A stretch of DNA of 35,763 nt from NCBI GenBank assembly GCA_902836725.1, contig CADFRV010000003.1, positions 1 to 35,763 of the forward strand, given 5' to 3'. The notes beneath the pieces were generated by a model. The model was not told the DNA's origin. It made no database searches and saw nothing but the letters and a program-made list of their open reading frames with translations. How positions within the stretch are numbered: the stretch's first letter is position 1; each line of letters starts with the position of its first letter. This stretch comes from Muribaculaceae bacterium (GTDB lineage Bacteria; Bacteroidota; Bacteroidia; Bacteroidales; Muribaculaceae). Position numbers and translations under genes: made by a program. Positions 25,265-33,383 of this stretch are shown here, in pieces.

Positions 25265-25316
25265 TCGGATAATCGTTCTTGGTCAATGCAGTAAATCAAC
25301 GGCATTTTCACATCCG

Positions 25317-25337
25317 TTATTGCCTTAGCCGCAATAA
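25317..25337. promoter_or_regulatory. Palindrome TTATTGC-N7-GCAATAA overlapping the BspA-like gene promoter (candidate operator)
   Basis: A perfect 7-bp inverted repeat with a 7-base spacer (arms 25317-25323 and 25331-25337) covers the -33 region and the spacer of the promoter driving the gene at 25369. No run of T follows it, and it lies in a divergent intergenic region. A dimeric repressor or activator site is therefore a better fit than a terminator. The protein that binds is unknown. Confidence 0.55.
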
Positions 25338-25350
25338 ATTGCTAACTTTG
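25320..25350 (+). promoter_or_regulatory. Bacteroidetes-type promoter for the BspA-like gene
   Basis: TAACTTTG (25343-25350) fits TAnnTTTG exactly, and TTGC (25320-25323) is a -33-type element 19 bases upstream. The start of transcription would fall near 25357, so coding starts at TTG 25279 are excluded and the ATG codons at 25369, 25378 or 25390 become the candidates. Confidence 0.75.
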
Positions 25351-25368
25351 CAACTGTTTATCCCCGAT

Positions 25369-26895
25369 ATGAGGAATATGCAAAGGAATATGTTTACAAG
25401 AATTATAGCCACAGTGCTTGCCTTGATATGGGGGGCTGCGGCATATGGCCTGACAATACACACCGAGGCCGGAGGCCTGCAGGCTGCAATAGGAAAAAAC
25501 ACCGACGCCACAGAGCTGTCTGTAACGGGCACACTGAATCTCGCCGATTTCGAGTTTATGGCACTGGAGATGAAGAATCTCCGGAAACTCGACATGTCGG
25601 AAGCCACCGTGGCGGCATACAAGGGGGAACCGACGTTTACCGGACGCACCTCCTCCCGGGCCGGCATGTTCCCCGATTATGCCCTTCTGGGATTGCCGCT
25701 GACAGAGGTCACATTGCCGAAAGGGATCAACGCGATCGGCGACGGCGCACTCGCCGGCCTCGCCATAAAAGCCATAACAATACCCGCCTCGGTCACATCC
25801 ATCGGGAACCGTGCTTTCTCAGGATGCAGGAACCTGGAAAACATATCGCTCCCCGCATCGGTATCCTCCATCGGCGAAGGGGCGTTCAAGGAGTGCGCAT
25901 CATTGCGCGGGATAACAATAGCAGGATCCCCGGACGCCATAGCCCCGTATACATTCCAAGGGTGCGCGGCACTCGCCGGCATACAGTTGCCGAAGTCTGT
26001 GAAGTCTGTCGGGAAATCGGCCTTCAACGGATGCGTCTCCCTTGCCGCCATAAATTTTCCCGCCGGAATCACACGCATAGAAGAACTGGCGTTTAACGGC
26101 ACCGCACTCACCGCGGCAAACATGGCCGGATGCACCGCCATGACCTCGGTGGGCGACTGGGCTTTTGCCGGATGCACCGCCCTTACGACCGTGACATTTC
26201 CACGGTCGCTCACACACATAGGCACCGGAGCTTTCTTCAGAAACAGCAGCCTCACAGATGCGGCAATCCCTTCGAAAGTAAAACGGATACCAGACTTCGC
26301 TTTCACAGGAGCCGCCGGTGACGGTGATATGATCAGGGAAAGTGCCGTGGAAAGCATCGGGAAATATGCCCTCGCCGACTGGCGCGCAGTGAAAGTATTC
26401 AGCCTCCCGGCACCGCTTTCAGAAATAGAGGAGGGTGGAATGGCCGGCTGGACGGCTCCGGATTCCATAAAAGCCGGAAGACTTGCGGTGGTGCCCGGTC
26501 TCGGACCCGACGTATGGGGGGATCTTGACAAACACGCCGTGGTGCTTAGTGTAAGGAGTAGCCTGAAAGATGAATTCGAGAACACTCCCCAATGGGAAGA
26601 TTTCAACATCGCGGTCGAAAAATCAGACACAGTAAACTCTATCCATACTGTAATACCGGACACACCGTCAATAAAGGCATATTTTGATGGCATGACACTC
26701 ATGTTGCGTGCAGACGCTCCCATAGCAGCCGCGCAGCTGTATGACATCGACGGACGCAGCTACATACTCCCCCGCTCGGAAAGCGACGGCGGGGCATCGA
26801 TGGATATCGATACCTCGGCCATGGATGCCAAAGTAATGATAGTGCGCGTGCTGCTTGCCGACGGATCGGCCGTATCGCTCAAACTCTACAGGTAG
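25369..26895 (+). CDS. Secreted BspA-type leucine-rich-repeat (LRR_5) protein
   Basis: With the ATG at 25369 the product is 508 residues. In-frame ATGs at 25378 and 25390 are also possible and keep the signal peptide (FTRIIATVLALIWGAAAYG). The body is at least six BspA-type LRR_5 repeats of about 23 residues with the pattern I-P-x-x-V-x-x-I-G-x-x-A-F-x-x-C-x-x-L. Examples are IPASVTSIGNRAFSGCRNL and LPASVSSIGEGAFKECASL. After the repeats comes a last domain of about 70 residues (MLRADAPIAAAQLYDIDG ... AMDAKVMIVRVLL) resembling a T9SS sorting domain. BspA-type repeats are known in adhesins that bind host or bacterial surface components, but the ligand here is unknown. It has its own promoter, overlapped by a palindrome that could be an operator. 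It converges on the DUF4249 gene with only 11 bases between stop codons. Confidence 0.87.
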   Translation: MRNMQRNMFTRIIATVLALIWGAAAYGLTIHTEAGGLQAAIGKNTDATELSVTGTLNLADFEFMALEMKNLRKLDMSEATVAAYKGEPTFTGRTSSRAGMFPDYALLGLPLTEVTLPKGINAIGDGALAGLAIKAITIPASVTSIGNRAFSGCRNLENISLPASVSSIGEGAFKECASLRGITIAGSPDAIAPYTFQGCAALAGIQLPKSVKSVGKSAFNGCVSLAAINFPAGITRIEELAFNGTALTAANMAGCTAMTSVGDWAFAGCTALTTVTFPRSLTHIGTGAFFRNSSLTDAAIPSKVKRIPDFAFTGAAGDGDMIRESAVESIGKYALADWRAVKVFSLPAPLSEIEEGGMAGWTAPDSIKAGRLAVVPGLGPDVWGDLDKHAVVLSVRSSLKDEFENTPQWEDFNIAVEKSDTVNSIHTVIPDTPSIKAYFDGMTLMLRADAPIAAAQLYDIDGRSYILPRSESDGGASMDIDTSAMDAKVMIVRVLLADGSAVSLKLYR

Positions 26896-26906
26896 CCCCA
26901 ATCCGC

Positions 26907-27803
26907 TCATTCGATTTTCACGGTGCGTGTGCAGACACCCTGCGCCGACCATACGCCGTATCCTCCCGCCACATTGGAGGGGAGGCTTCCCGGCGCTCCC
27001 ACAAAAATGGAGCCGTTGACCAGGGAGGCGTTGTCATACGCCCGCCAGAAGAGGAACACCTCGCGGCTGACACGTGCGAGCGTCACTGTGACATCGCTGC
27101 CCGCCGGCATATCGGCATCATATTTCCCGGTAACCGCAGACCCATGGCCGCGGTAGACCGGAAGGCTCACCTCAGCCCCGGGGGTGACCACCTCATGCGC
27201 GCCGAGCATGCATGGGTACTGGCGCCCGTCGTTGGAGTGTACGCGCGCTGTCAGATGGTAATATGCGGGACAGTCATCGGGCGCCCTGAACTTCACCGTC
27301 AGATGGCGCAGTGTGTCGTTGCCGGCCACCGGAGTCACACACAGCCTGTCAATGACCGTGGGAGAGGGCATCACCACAGTGGAAGTGACTGAAAGATCCT
27401 TGTACCGGGCACGCAGAGTGTATGTGCGTCCCGGCTCACCCTTCATATCAAAAGTATAATAGTGATAGGGAGGGAAATAGGAATTGTCAGGGCCGCCGGT
27501 AAGTATCACCTCCCGCTCGCCGTCGCTGAGTGTCACCACCCCCCAGCGTATTATGCTCTCCGATACAGACCCCTCGCTGTCGGAGGGCACCATCGACATA
27601 TTGAGCAGCACATCCGGGTAACCGTCGCTGTCGATATGCCCCTCCACGACCAGACGGGGCGCGGCCGGTGGTGGCGTGTCATCGCCACAGCCGCACAGAA
27701 AGACAGCTGCCGACATAAGCCCGCAAAGGATTCCCATATGAAATCCCGCTCTGGAACGGCTGCGCCGCGATATTCCGGTATGGTTCTGCATCATCTGTCT
27801 CAT
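26907..27803 (-). CDS. DUF4249-type lipoprotein partner of the TonB-dependent receptor
   Basis: The 298-residue protein has a long basic n-region, a hydrophobic core and a lipobox ending LCGC (C39), followed by acidic GDD, which suggests an outer-membrane lipoprotein facing outward. The body shows DUF4249 features: LVVEGHIDSDGYPDVLLNMS at the N-terminus, VTLSDGEREVILTGG, YTLRARYKD, and a late GGYGVWSAQG block. DUF4249 proteins are typically encoded beside a TonB-dependent receptor, and their function is not established. The start at 27803 lies 7 bases after the receptor's stop codon, which implies translational coupling; an internal ATG at 27794 also keeps the signal. A lid-like or substrate-capturing role, by analogy with SusD, is inference only. 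Confidence 0.83.
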   Translation of the reverse strand: MRQMMQNHTGISRRSRSRAGFHMGILCGLMSAAVFLCGCGDDTPPPAAPRLVVEGHIDSDGYPDVLLNMSMVPSDSEGSVSESIIRWGVVTLSDGEREVILTGGPDNSYFPPYHYYTFDMKGEPGRTYTLRARYKDLSVTSTVVMPSPTVIDRLCVTPVAGNDTLRHLTVKFRAPDDCPAYYHLTARVHSNDGRQYPCMLGAHEVVTPGAEVSLPVYRGHGSAVTGKYDADMPAGSDVTVTLARVSREVFLFWRAYDNASLVNGSIFVGAPGSLPSNVAGGYGVWSAQGVCTRTVKIE

Positions 27804-27810
27804 ATGGAGG

Positions 27811-29880
27811 TCAAAATTTTATCGTGTAACTCAGCGAGGGGAGAAAACGGTACAGCGAACTGATGTCACGACGGGAGTACATTCCGGTCAGCGTATTGAC
27901 GGTAAAAGTACTCATCTCCACATTGGCTCTCCCGTAGGCGTTTATCACCGAGAGATTCACCTCATGCCGCAGCGGGAAGCGCCCTCCGGTGGAAAAACGG
28001 TAGGTGGCGCCGAGATCAAGACGGTGATACATCGGCAGACGCGCGGAATTCCGCGGACCATACTCCATCATCAGCTTCTCCCCGATGAAATAGATCGCCG
28101 TCACAGGTGTATAGGGGCGCCCGGAGGCAAGGGTGAAAGTGGCGCTCACGCTCCACCGCGGCGAGATCTGCCACGCTGCCCATGCCGTGGCGGAATGCCG
28201 CAGTTCGTTCGAGGCGCTGAATGTGCCCGGTTCCCCGGCCATGCGGCGACGGGTCAAGCAGTAAGAGTAGGAGGCCATGGCGGTGACATCGCCCGCATCA
28301 AATCTTGCCGAAAGGCTTCCTCCCGCATTGTGCCCCCGGGTGGAGAGAATGTAGTCTTCCGCACGGTAGCCGGCATTTAGTATGTCGAGTACGGCGCCGA
28401 GATATTCCGGCTGATTCCTGACGGTCTTGTAATAGAGATCGCAGTTCAGGGACAGGAAGCGGTATGGCCGCACCGCGCCGGCTATGGCGAAAGTGAAACT
28501 CTCCTGGGGAGGGATCCCGGCTGACGAGGCTATCTTGAAATTGGAGGACATCCCTATCTCGGAAAAACCTACCTGGTGCAGATACTGGTGATAGCGCCCC
28601 GCATGGAGGGTAAGTGATCCGCAGCTCCACATGCGGGTGAGGGAAAGGCGCGGATCGGGATGAACACGGAAATATCCGTCCACGCTTGAAAACAGGTTCA
28701 TGGCCAACGCGGCGGTCAGCCGCCACCGGTGCGGAAGATCGCGCGTCAGCGCACCGCTTGCCGCTCCTTCGAGCGAGCGCGAGCGCCGGTGTGTCGGCAC
28801 GGTCTGCTGCCCTATCCCGTCGAGTGTCACCCACTGCGGCACTATGCTGTAAAGCCGCACGGAGTATCCGGCGTCGAGATGCCATCCGCGGGGGAGGGAG
28901 AGGAAACTGAAATCACCGCACGCCCCACCCTCGTCTATCCCGGTAGGCGCACGCAGGGAGATCTGCTCCATATTGAGCCTGAGAATATTGTGGAAACGGG
29001 TATAATACAGCCGGTTGACAGCCTCAAACGTGTCTGTCGACCGGCTCCACTCGGCGCCCGCAACCAGATTGTGCCATTTCAGGGCGGTAGTGAGCGAATA
29101 GCTCAGATCGGTGTACTCAACATTGTCGGCATTATAATGGAATGTGGCACGCAGCATATCCTGCTCCGACAGCCTGAGGCATCCTGTGAGATCGCAGTCG
29201 GCGAGATTATATGAAGCCTGTGTGTCCCCTGACCGCAACAACGGGGCATAAAGGGCGTCGATATAGCTTACGCGGCCCGAAGCCCCCAGAGAGAAGCGGG
29301 GCGACACAGGCACCGAAACAGAGGCCGAAGAGGCTATCATGCCGGCATTTACCTCGCCGGAAAGTGTGTCGGCCGGCTCGGAAAGGGAGGAAATGGCCAC
29401 CACTCCACCAAGCACACCGCTCTCGCCGGCCGGTTTGATGCTCTTGTAAAGCCGTGCCGAACGGTAAAGCGACGGGGAGAACACAGAGAAGATGCCGCCG
29501 AAATGGAAGGGGAAATGAACGGGAATGCCGTTGAGGCGGTAAAGATTCTGTGAATATCCCATACCGTCGACCGACGCACCTGAAGAGTAGTCGCTCGTAG
29601 AGGTGACGCCCGGCAGCCGGTAAAGGAAACGGAGCGGATCGGCCTCCCCGAAAGCACGCGGCACCGCCCCGAGAGCGTCGGCGGAGAAAGACACGGAAGC
29701 CTCGGAGGAGATACGCGGACGGCCTATGGCCGCACCGTTCACTTTCACCTCACCGAGCGACACTGTATCCGGCGCCTGTGCGACTGAGGATGCCGGATGT
29801 GCGAAAACGTGACCACTCCCCGGCAACGAAGCCGCAAGAATGGTCACGAATATGGTTATATGACGGCTGTGTGTCGTCAA
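27811..29880 (-). CDS. TonB-dependent outer-membrane receptor (DUF4249-associated), TTG start
   Basis: The 689-residue protein has a signal sequence (ending near VFAHP), a plug domain at about 40-170 (LGEVKVNGAAIGRPR, FLYRLPGVTSTSDYSSGASVDG, NLYRLNGIPV, LGGVVAISS) and a 22-strand-type barrel region ending in an aromatic residue (SLSYTIKF). It lacks the N-terminal carboxypeptidase-regulatory extension that many Bacteroidetes receptors carry, and it is short. The start is TTG at 29880. In-frame sequence upstream reaches a stop at 29908 without any ATG or GTG, and the next option, GTG at 29847, would remove the basic n-region. The TTG lies one base after the stop of the preceding lipoprotein gene, so translation is probably coupled. 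Family members import siderophores, cofactors, peptides or glycans using TonB energy. The substrate here is unknown. Confidence 0.88.
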   Translation of the reverse strand: MTTHSRHITIFVTILAASLPGSGHVFAHPASSVAQAPDTVSLGEVKVNGAAIGRPRISSEASVSFSADALGAVPRAFGEADPLRFLYRLPGVTSTSDYSSGASVDGMGYSQNLYRLNGIPVHFPFHFGGIFSVFSPSLYRSARLYKSIKPAGESGVLGGVVAISSLSEPADTLSGEVNAGMIASSASVSVPVSPRFSLGASGRVSYIDALYAPLLRSGDTQASYNLADCDLTGCLRLSEQDMLRATFHYNADNVEYTDLSYSLTTALKWHNLVAGAEWSRSTDTFEAVNRLYYTRFHNILRLNMEQISLRAPTGIDEGGACGDFSFLSLPRGWHLDAGYSVRLYSIVPQWVTLDGIGQQTVPTHRRSRSLEGAASGALTRDLPHRWRLTAALAMNLFSSVDGYFRVHPDPRLSLTRMWSCGSLTLHAGRYHQYLHQVGFSEIGMSSNFKIASSAGIPPQESFTFAIAGAVRPYRFLSLNCDLYYKTVRNQPEYLGAVLDILNAGYRAEDYILSTRGHNAGGSLSARFDAGDVTAMASYSYCLTRRRMAGEPGTFSASNELRHSATAWAAWQISPRWSVSATFTLASGRPYTPVTAIYFIGEKLMMEYGPRNSARLPMYHRLDLGATYRFSTGGRFPLRHEVNLSVINAYGRANVEMSTFTVNTLTGMYSRRDISSLYRFLPSLSYTIKF

Positions 29881-29881
29881 T

Positions 29882-31312
29882 TTATTTGAAAGCGGCGTTC
29901 CAGAGACCTATATAAGCTCCTGTCAGGCTGCTGAAACGGGTCTGCAGAGAGGCAAATCCATTGGTGGCATAGTCCTCGACACTGTAGCTGGAGCCGTCGG
30001 CGAACCGGATGATGGCTTCCGGTTCCCAATACCAGTCGTTATAATAACCGTAGTCCTTGAAACGGGGCTGCCACTTGAGCTGTGCCGTAGCAGTGGAGGC
30101 GCCTGCGAGGTACAGGTGTACGGGAGCGCCTGTGTTAAGGCTGTCACATGCAAACTGGCAATCCTTTTTGGCCTTGTTCTCATCCCCGTCATAGTCGTAG
30201 CTGTCGAAATATGTCTCGATGCCGGTGAGTTTCTTGCTGTCGGCGATGGTGGTAGCCACTTTCATACGTCCCAGAAGAACGGTATTTGCCTCTCCGCTTC
30301 TGAACATGTCAGCAGCACGGTTTTCGTTGAATTCATAGTAACTCTCCTCGTAGAACATGCCGGGAGCATACTCGTAGCGGTATGTCTCCACATCGAAAAG
30401 CGATGCGATACGCTGTGGATCGACCATACCGGTGCCGTTTACCTTAGCTTCGGAAGTCTGCAGCAGGTTTCCGTCCACATAAAGGGCCTCCTGACTGGTG
30501 ATCACGCTTCCTGTGCCGTTCACGTTGGCTGTGACACGGATATTGGTTATCGTGACATCAGCCACAACCTTAAGCGAAGTGGCGTTCCATCGGCTTTCCA
30601 CCGAACCGCTGATAAGATCGCGGCCGGCTTCCGTAAGAGAGAAACGGATATTGTCTGGCACCTCTGCTGCCGCGAACTCCCCCTCTGTGAGCTGGCTCAG
30701 ATCCATGCTCCATGTACCGTTGCCTACGGGAGACACGATCATCTGGCAGGGATTGCCTGCATGGCGGAAATTCACAACCAGATCGGAAGACACACCTTTG
30801 AGACGGAACATCTCGCTCTCGGCATCAGGCTCGTAAATGCCGGTAAAATCGCTGAAACGGATCACATCGGCGGCCGCACGTGAAACCGACATGTAGTCGC
30901 CGGATGCCATGGCCTGGCGTATATGGCGGAAGAAAGATACCAGTCCGCGGCTGTCATGCCCCTTCCTGGCCTGGGAGGGATAATATTCTTCCTCGTCGTC
31001 ATCATCGTCGAAACCTTCGAGACCATAACCTGCGTAATCCTTGCAGAAATCGCCTGCAAGCTCCACAAGCGGCTGCTGATCAACGGGGTTGAATTTATCC
31101 ATAACGATGTTGGCGGTCTGCTCGAGATACTCCTTGGCCTCCTCATCGGTAAGCACCGGGTCTGTGCCGGGTGTCGGCTCAACCCATCCGGGATCATCTC
31201 CGTTGCCCCCTTCTCCACCGTCGGGATCCTCGTCGTCGTCACCACAGGCCGCAAAAGAGCATGCCAAAGCGACAGCTGTGACCCCGTTTACTAAATACTT
31301 GACAATTTTCAT
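29882..31312 (-). CDS. Acidic outer-membrane lipoprotein of unknown function, first gene of the receptor operon
   Basis: The 476-residue protein has a lipoprotein signal peptide with AAC as the cleavage site (C23), followed by GDDDEDPDGG, an export-to-surface type acidic stretch. A second acidic run, residues 102-109 (DDDDDEEE), follows a helical region. Later parts look beta-rich, with VKVNGTGMVDPQRIASLF, YRYEYAPGMFYEESYYEF and WQPRFKDYGYYNDWYWEP; I do not recognise a family. It is followed after one base by the receptor and then the DUF4249 gene, so the three proteins likely form one outer-membrane system. Acidic surface stretches could bind cations or a basic ligand, but this is speculation. 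A -7 element at 31392-31399 lies about 80 bases before the ATG. Confidence 0.8.
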   Translation of the reverse strand: MKIVKYLVNGVTAVALACSFAACGDDDEDPDGGEGGNGDDPGWVEPTPGTDPVLTDEEAKEYLEQTANIVMDKFNPVDQQPLVELAGDFCKDYAGYGLEGFDDDDDEEEYYPSQARKGHDSRGLVSFFRHIRQAMASGDYMSVSRAAADVIRFSDFTGIYEPDAESEMFRLKGVSSDLVVNFRHAGNPCQMIVSPVGNGTWSMDLSQLTEGEFAAAEVPDNIRFSLTEAGRDLISGSVESRWNATSLKVVADVTITNIRVTANVNGTGSVITSQEALYVDGNLLQTSEAKVNGTGMVDPQRIASLFDVETYRYEYAPGMFYEESYYEFNENRAADMFRSGEANTVLLGRMKVATTIADSKKLTGIETYFDSYDYDGDENKAKKDCQFACDSLNTGAPVHLYLAGASTATAQLKWQPRFKDYGYYNDWYWEPEAIIRFADGSSYSVEDYATNGFASLQTRFSSLTGAYIGLWNAAFK

Positions 31313-31391
31313 AATAAGAAATGGTAATGATTGTGTGTCGGCGGATTGAATTATATATGTGTTAACCGCCTATGTGTTTTAAATATTTTTG

Positions 31392-31399
31392 CAAAGATA
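31392..31399 (-). promoter_or_regulatory. Bacteroidetes-type -7 element for the lipoprotein-receptor-DUF4249 operon
   Basis: On the minus strand TATCTTTG matches TAnnTTTG exactly, 79 bases before the ATG at 31312. A TTTTG at 31414-31418 is nearer than the usual -33 spacing, so the upstream element is doubtful. Confidence 0.68.
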
Positions 31400-31457
31400 G
31401 GGTTAAAACCAGTCAAAATCGCAGATAAAGTGTTAAATAATGTTAGTGCAAACCCGG

Positions 31458-32123
31458 TCAGCTCTCCTGCGGAGCCACAACGAATCCGGCAGAAGTATGG
31501 CGGAAAGTAACCAGTCCCATGGCTGCAAGCCGCACGATAAGTTCCTCGGTAGAGCGCAGCGAGAGACGCACCACCCGCATCAGCTCCTCGGGAGTGGCAC
31601 CTGACACGGAAGAGAGGTGGCGCAACATATCGCTCTCCGGGCCGGAAAGCGACAGGAGTTCACCGTCTGCCCCTGAGGCGACACGCTCCCACGCACGCAC
31701 CATAAGGGGATGCGCCACGATGTTCTCGTCGGCTACACGGTAATATGCCTGCCACTGACCTGATGCCTCGCGGCAACGCACAGGGCGCTCCTGAGCACGA
31801 GGTATGACGGCACGCAGCACAACAGCGCCCCCCTCACACAGGAAAGTGGTCATCTCGAGTGTCACGGCCGGACGGCAATAGATCTGGGCGGCGGACTCAA
31901 GCATGTACAGGTCCTCCTCGGAGCGCAGGCCGGCAATGGTGCCGTTGTCCTTCACTCCGACAAGAAGCCTCCCGCCATCGTTGTTGGCGAATGCAGATAT
32001 GGAATGGGCGATCTTGTGCACATCGGAAATCTGAAATTTGAAATCCTGATGCTCATGCTCCCCTTCGTCGATGAGACGCTGTATGTAGTATTTGCCTTTG
32101 ATGGCCTTAAGATCCTTGAACAT
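31458..32123 (-). CDS. AlbA_2 (Schlafen AlbA_2-like) domain protein with C-terminal winged-helix-like region
   Basis: The 221-residue protein carries an AlbA_2-type putative nucleic-acid-binding domain at about residues 20-130. It shows EHQDFKFQISD, then IAHSISAFANNDGGRLLVGVKDNGTIAGL, the hallmark FANxxGG...GVxDxG block. The C-terminal 70 residues (LLSLSGPESDMLRHLSSV through ELIVRLAAMGLVTF) read like a small winged helix. There is no ATPase or HATPase domain as in longer family members. It is cytoplasmic. It may regulate transcription or bind RNA/DNA; its role is not known. It lies 48 bases after the MscS gene in the same direction and could be the last gene of that unit. No terminator is seen before the promoter of the next operon downstream. 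Confidence 0.82.
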   Translation of the reverse strand: MFKDLKAIKGKYYIQRLIDEGEHEHQDFKFQISDVHKIAHSISAFANNDGGRLLVGVKDNGTIAGLRSEEDLYMLESAAQIYCRPAVTLEMTTFLCEGGAVVLRAVIPRAQERPVRCREASGQWQAYYRVADENIVAHPLMVRAWERVASGADGELLSLSGPESDMLRHLSSVSGATPEELMRVVRLSLRSTEELIVRLAAMGLVTFRHTSAGFVVAPQES

Positions 32124-32171
32124 GCAAAGTCATTCCCTTTTCTAAAGTAACCCCTGGGAAGCGCCCGGTGT

Positions 32172-33359
32172 TCAGTCGCGGACGCCGGCGCCCCCGATGG
32201 CAAGCAGATCGGTACCTGCCGGCGCCTGGAAAACTTTCAACCCGAAACGCCCTATGGTGGCGTAGAGGTGATTGAAAATATCGCTCTGGATGTGCTCGAA
32301 CTTCACCCATTCCGTGGTGCGGGTGAAGAAATAAAGCTCCACGGGAAGCCCCGACGGAGTCGGGTCAAGTTGACGCACCATGAGGGTGAGATCGGTGTTG
32401 ACACGCGGATCTTCGCGCAGGAACCGCTCCATGTAAAGTCGAAACAGCTTGAGGTTCACCGGCCTTGAATCCTCTCTCAGATCATCCTCCTTTACAAAGC
32501 CGTCGGATTGCAGCGAGGCAATCTCCTCCCGAGTGCAGAAATGAACTGTGTTGGCATCGATATAAAACGCACGGCTCACGCGCCTCCCGGCCGAGTTGAC
32601 CATCGCCTGATAGTTCTGGAACGACTCTGACACAAGGCTGTAGGGGGGCACGGTGGTGACGGTGTTGTCGAAGTTGCGCACTTTCACCGTAGTGAGTGAC
32701 ACATCCTCCACCACGCCGTTGGCGTTATGTCCCGGACACTTTATCCAGTCGCCGGGCTGCACCATCTTGTTGGCGGTGAGCTGCACACTCGCCACCAGAC
32801 CCAGTATGGTGTCCTTGAACACCAGCATGAGCACCGTGGCGGCGGCTCCCAATGCCCCGAGAATGGCAAGCGGTGTCTTCCCGATAAGCTCGCTGATACC
32901 GATTATCACGCCGATTCCCACGAAGATCAGCTTGAACATCTGGAACACACCCTTTATGGCATAAGGGCGCGTATTGTCGCGGCGTGCTAGCCCCGCGTAG
33001 AGGTTATCGATGAAGATCATCATTATGCGCACTATAGCCCAAAGGATGTAGAACGATGTGAGCACATCCAGCCAATGAACCTGATCGGGATTGCTCCCGA
33101 AAAATTTCGGAAGCAGCCAACTCACCATGAGCGCCGGGGCAAGCTGGCTCACGGCACGTGTGAAGCGGGGATTCACTATGTCATCGTCCCATTCCGTGGG
33201 ACTGCGCTTCACTCCGCGCTCTATGATCCACAGGGCGCCTTTCGCAGCATAATACGCGCCCACCGACACAAGCGCGATGCCTATGAGGAGTATCAGCATC
33301 ACCACGCTGTCGGAGTCCGCTACATTGTCTCTGAGGAACAGGTCTATCTTCTCGAACAT
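32172..33359 (-). CDS. MscS-family mechanosensitive channel (YbdG-like)
   Basis: The 395-residue protein has about five hydrophobic segments (near 18-40, 70-86, 95-122, 140-160 and 164-192). The last is the pore helix with the small-residue pattern LGALGAAATVLMLVFKDTILG, which strongly resembles the E. coli YbdG type. The MscS beta-domain follows (VQPGDWIKCPGHNANGVVEDVSLTTVKVRN, then TTVPPYSLV), and the C-terminal alpha/beta domain ends near 385. Such channels release solutes from the cytoplasm on osmotic down-shock. The gene sits 24 bases after a GH43-like gene and 48 bases before an AlbA_2 gene on the same strand. Co-transcription is likely, but no functional link is obvious. Confidence 0.92.
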   Translation of the reverse strand: MFEKIDLFLRDNVADSDSVVMLILLIGIALVSVGAYYAAKGALWIIERGVKRSPTEWDDDIVNPRFTRAVSQLAPALMVSWLLPKFFGSNPDQVHWLDVLTSFYILWAIVRIMMIFIDNLYAGLARRDNTRPYAIKGVFQMFKLIFVGIGVIIGISELIGKTPLAILGALGAAATVLMLVFKDTILGLVASVQLTANKMVQPGDWIKCPGHNANGVVEDVSLTTVKVRNFDNTVTTVPPYSLVSESFQNYQAMVNSAGRRVSRAFYIDANTVHFCTREEIASLQSDGFVKEDDLREDSRPVNLKLFRLYMERFLREDPRVNTDLTLMVRQLDPTPSGLPVELYFFTRTTEWVKFEHIQSDIFNHLYATIGRFGLKVFQAPAGTDLLAIGGAGVRD

Positions 33360-33383
33360 GGCAGAATCAGATTGTCTGCGGGA

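Noticed and set aside
25279..25281. TTG at 25279 as start of the BspA-like gene
   Set aside because: It lies upstream of the promoter -7 element and would add about 30 residues before a normal signal peptide.
25369..26895. Mobile or phage adhesin origin for the BspA-like gene
   Set aside because: Base composition matches neighbours and there are no integrase, att-like repeats or tRNA nearby.
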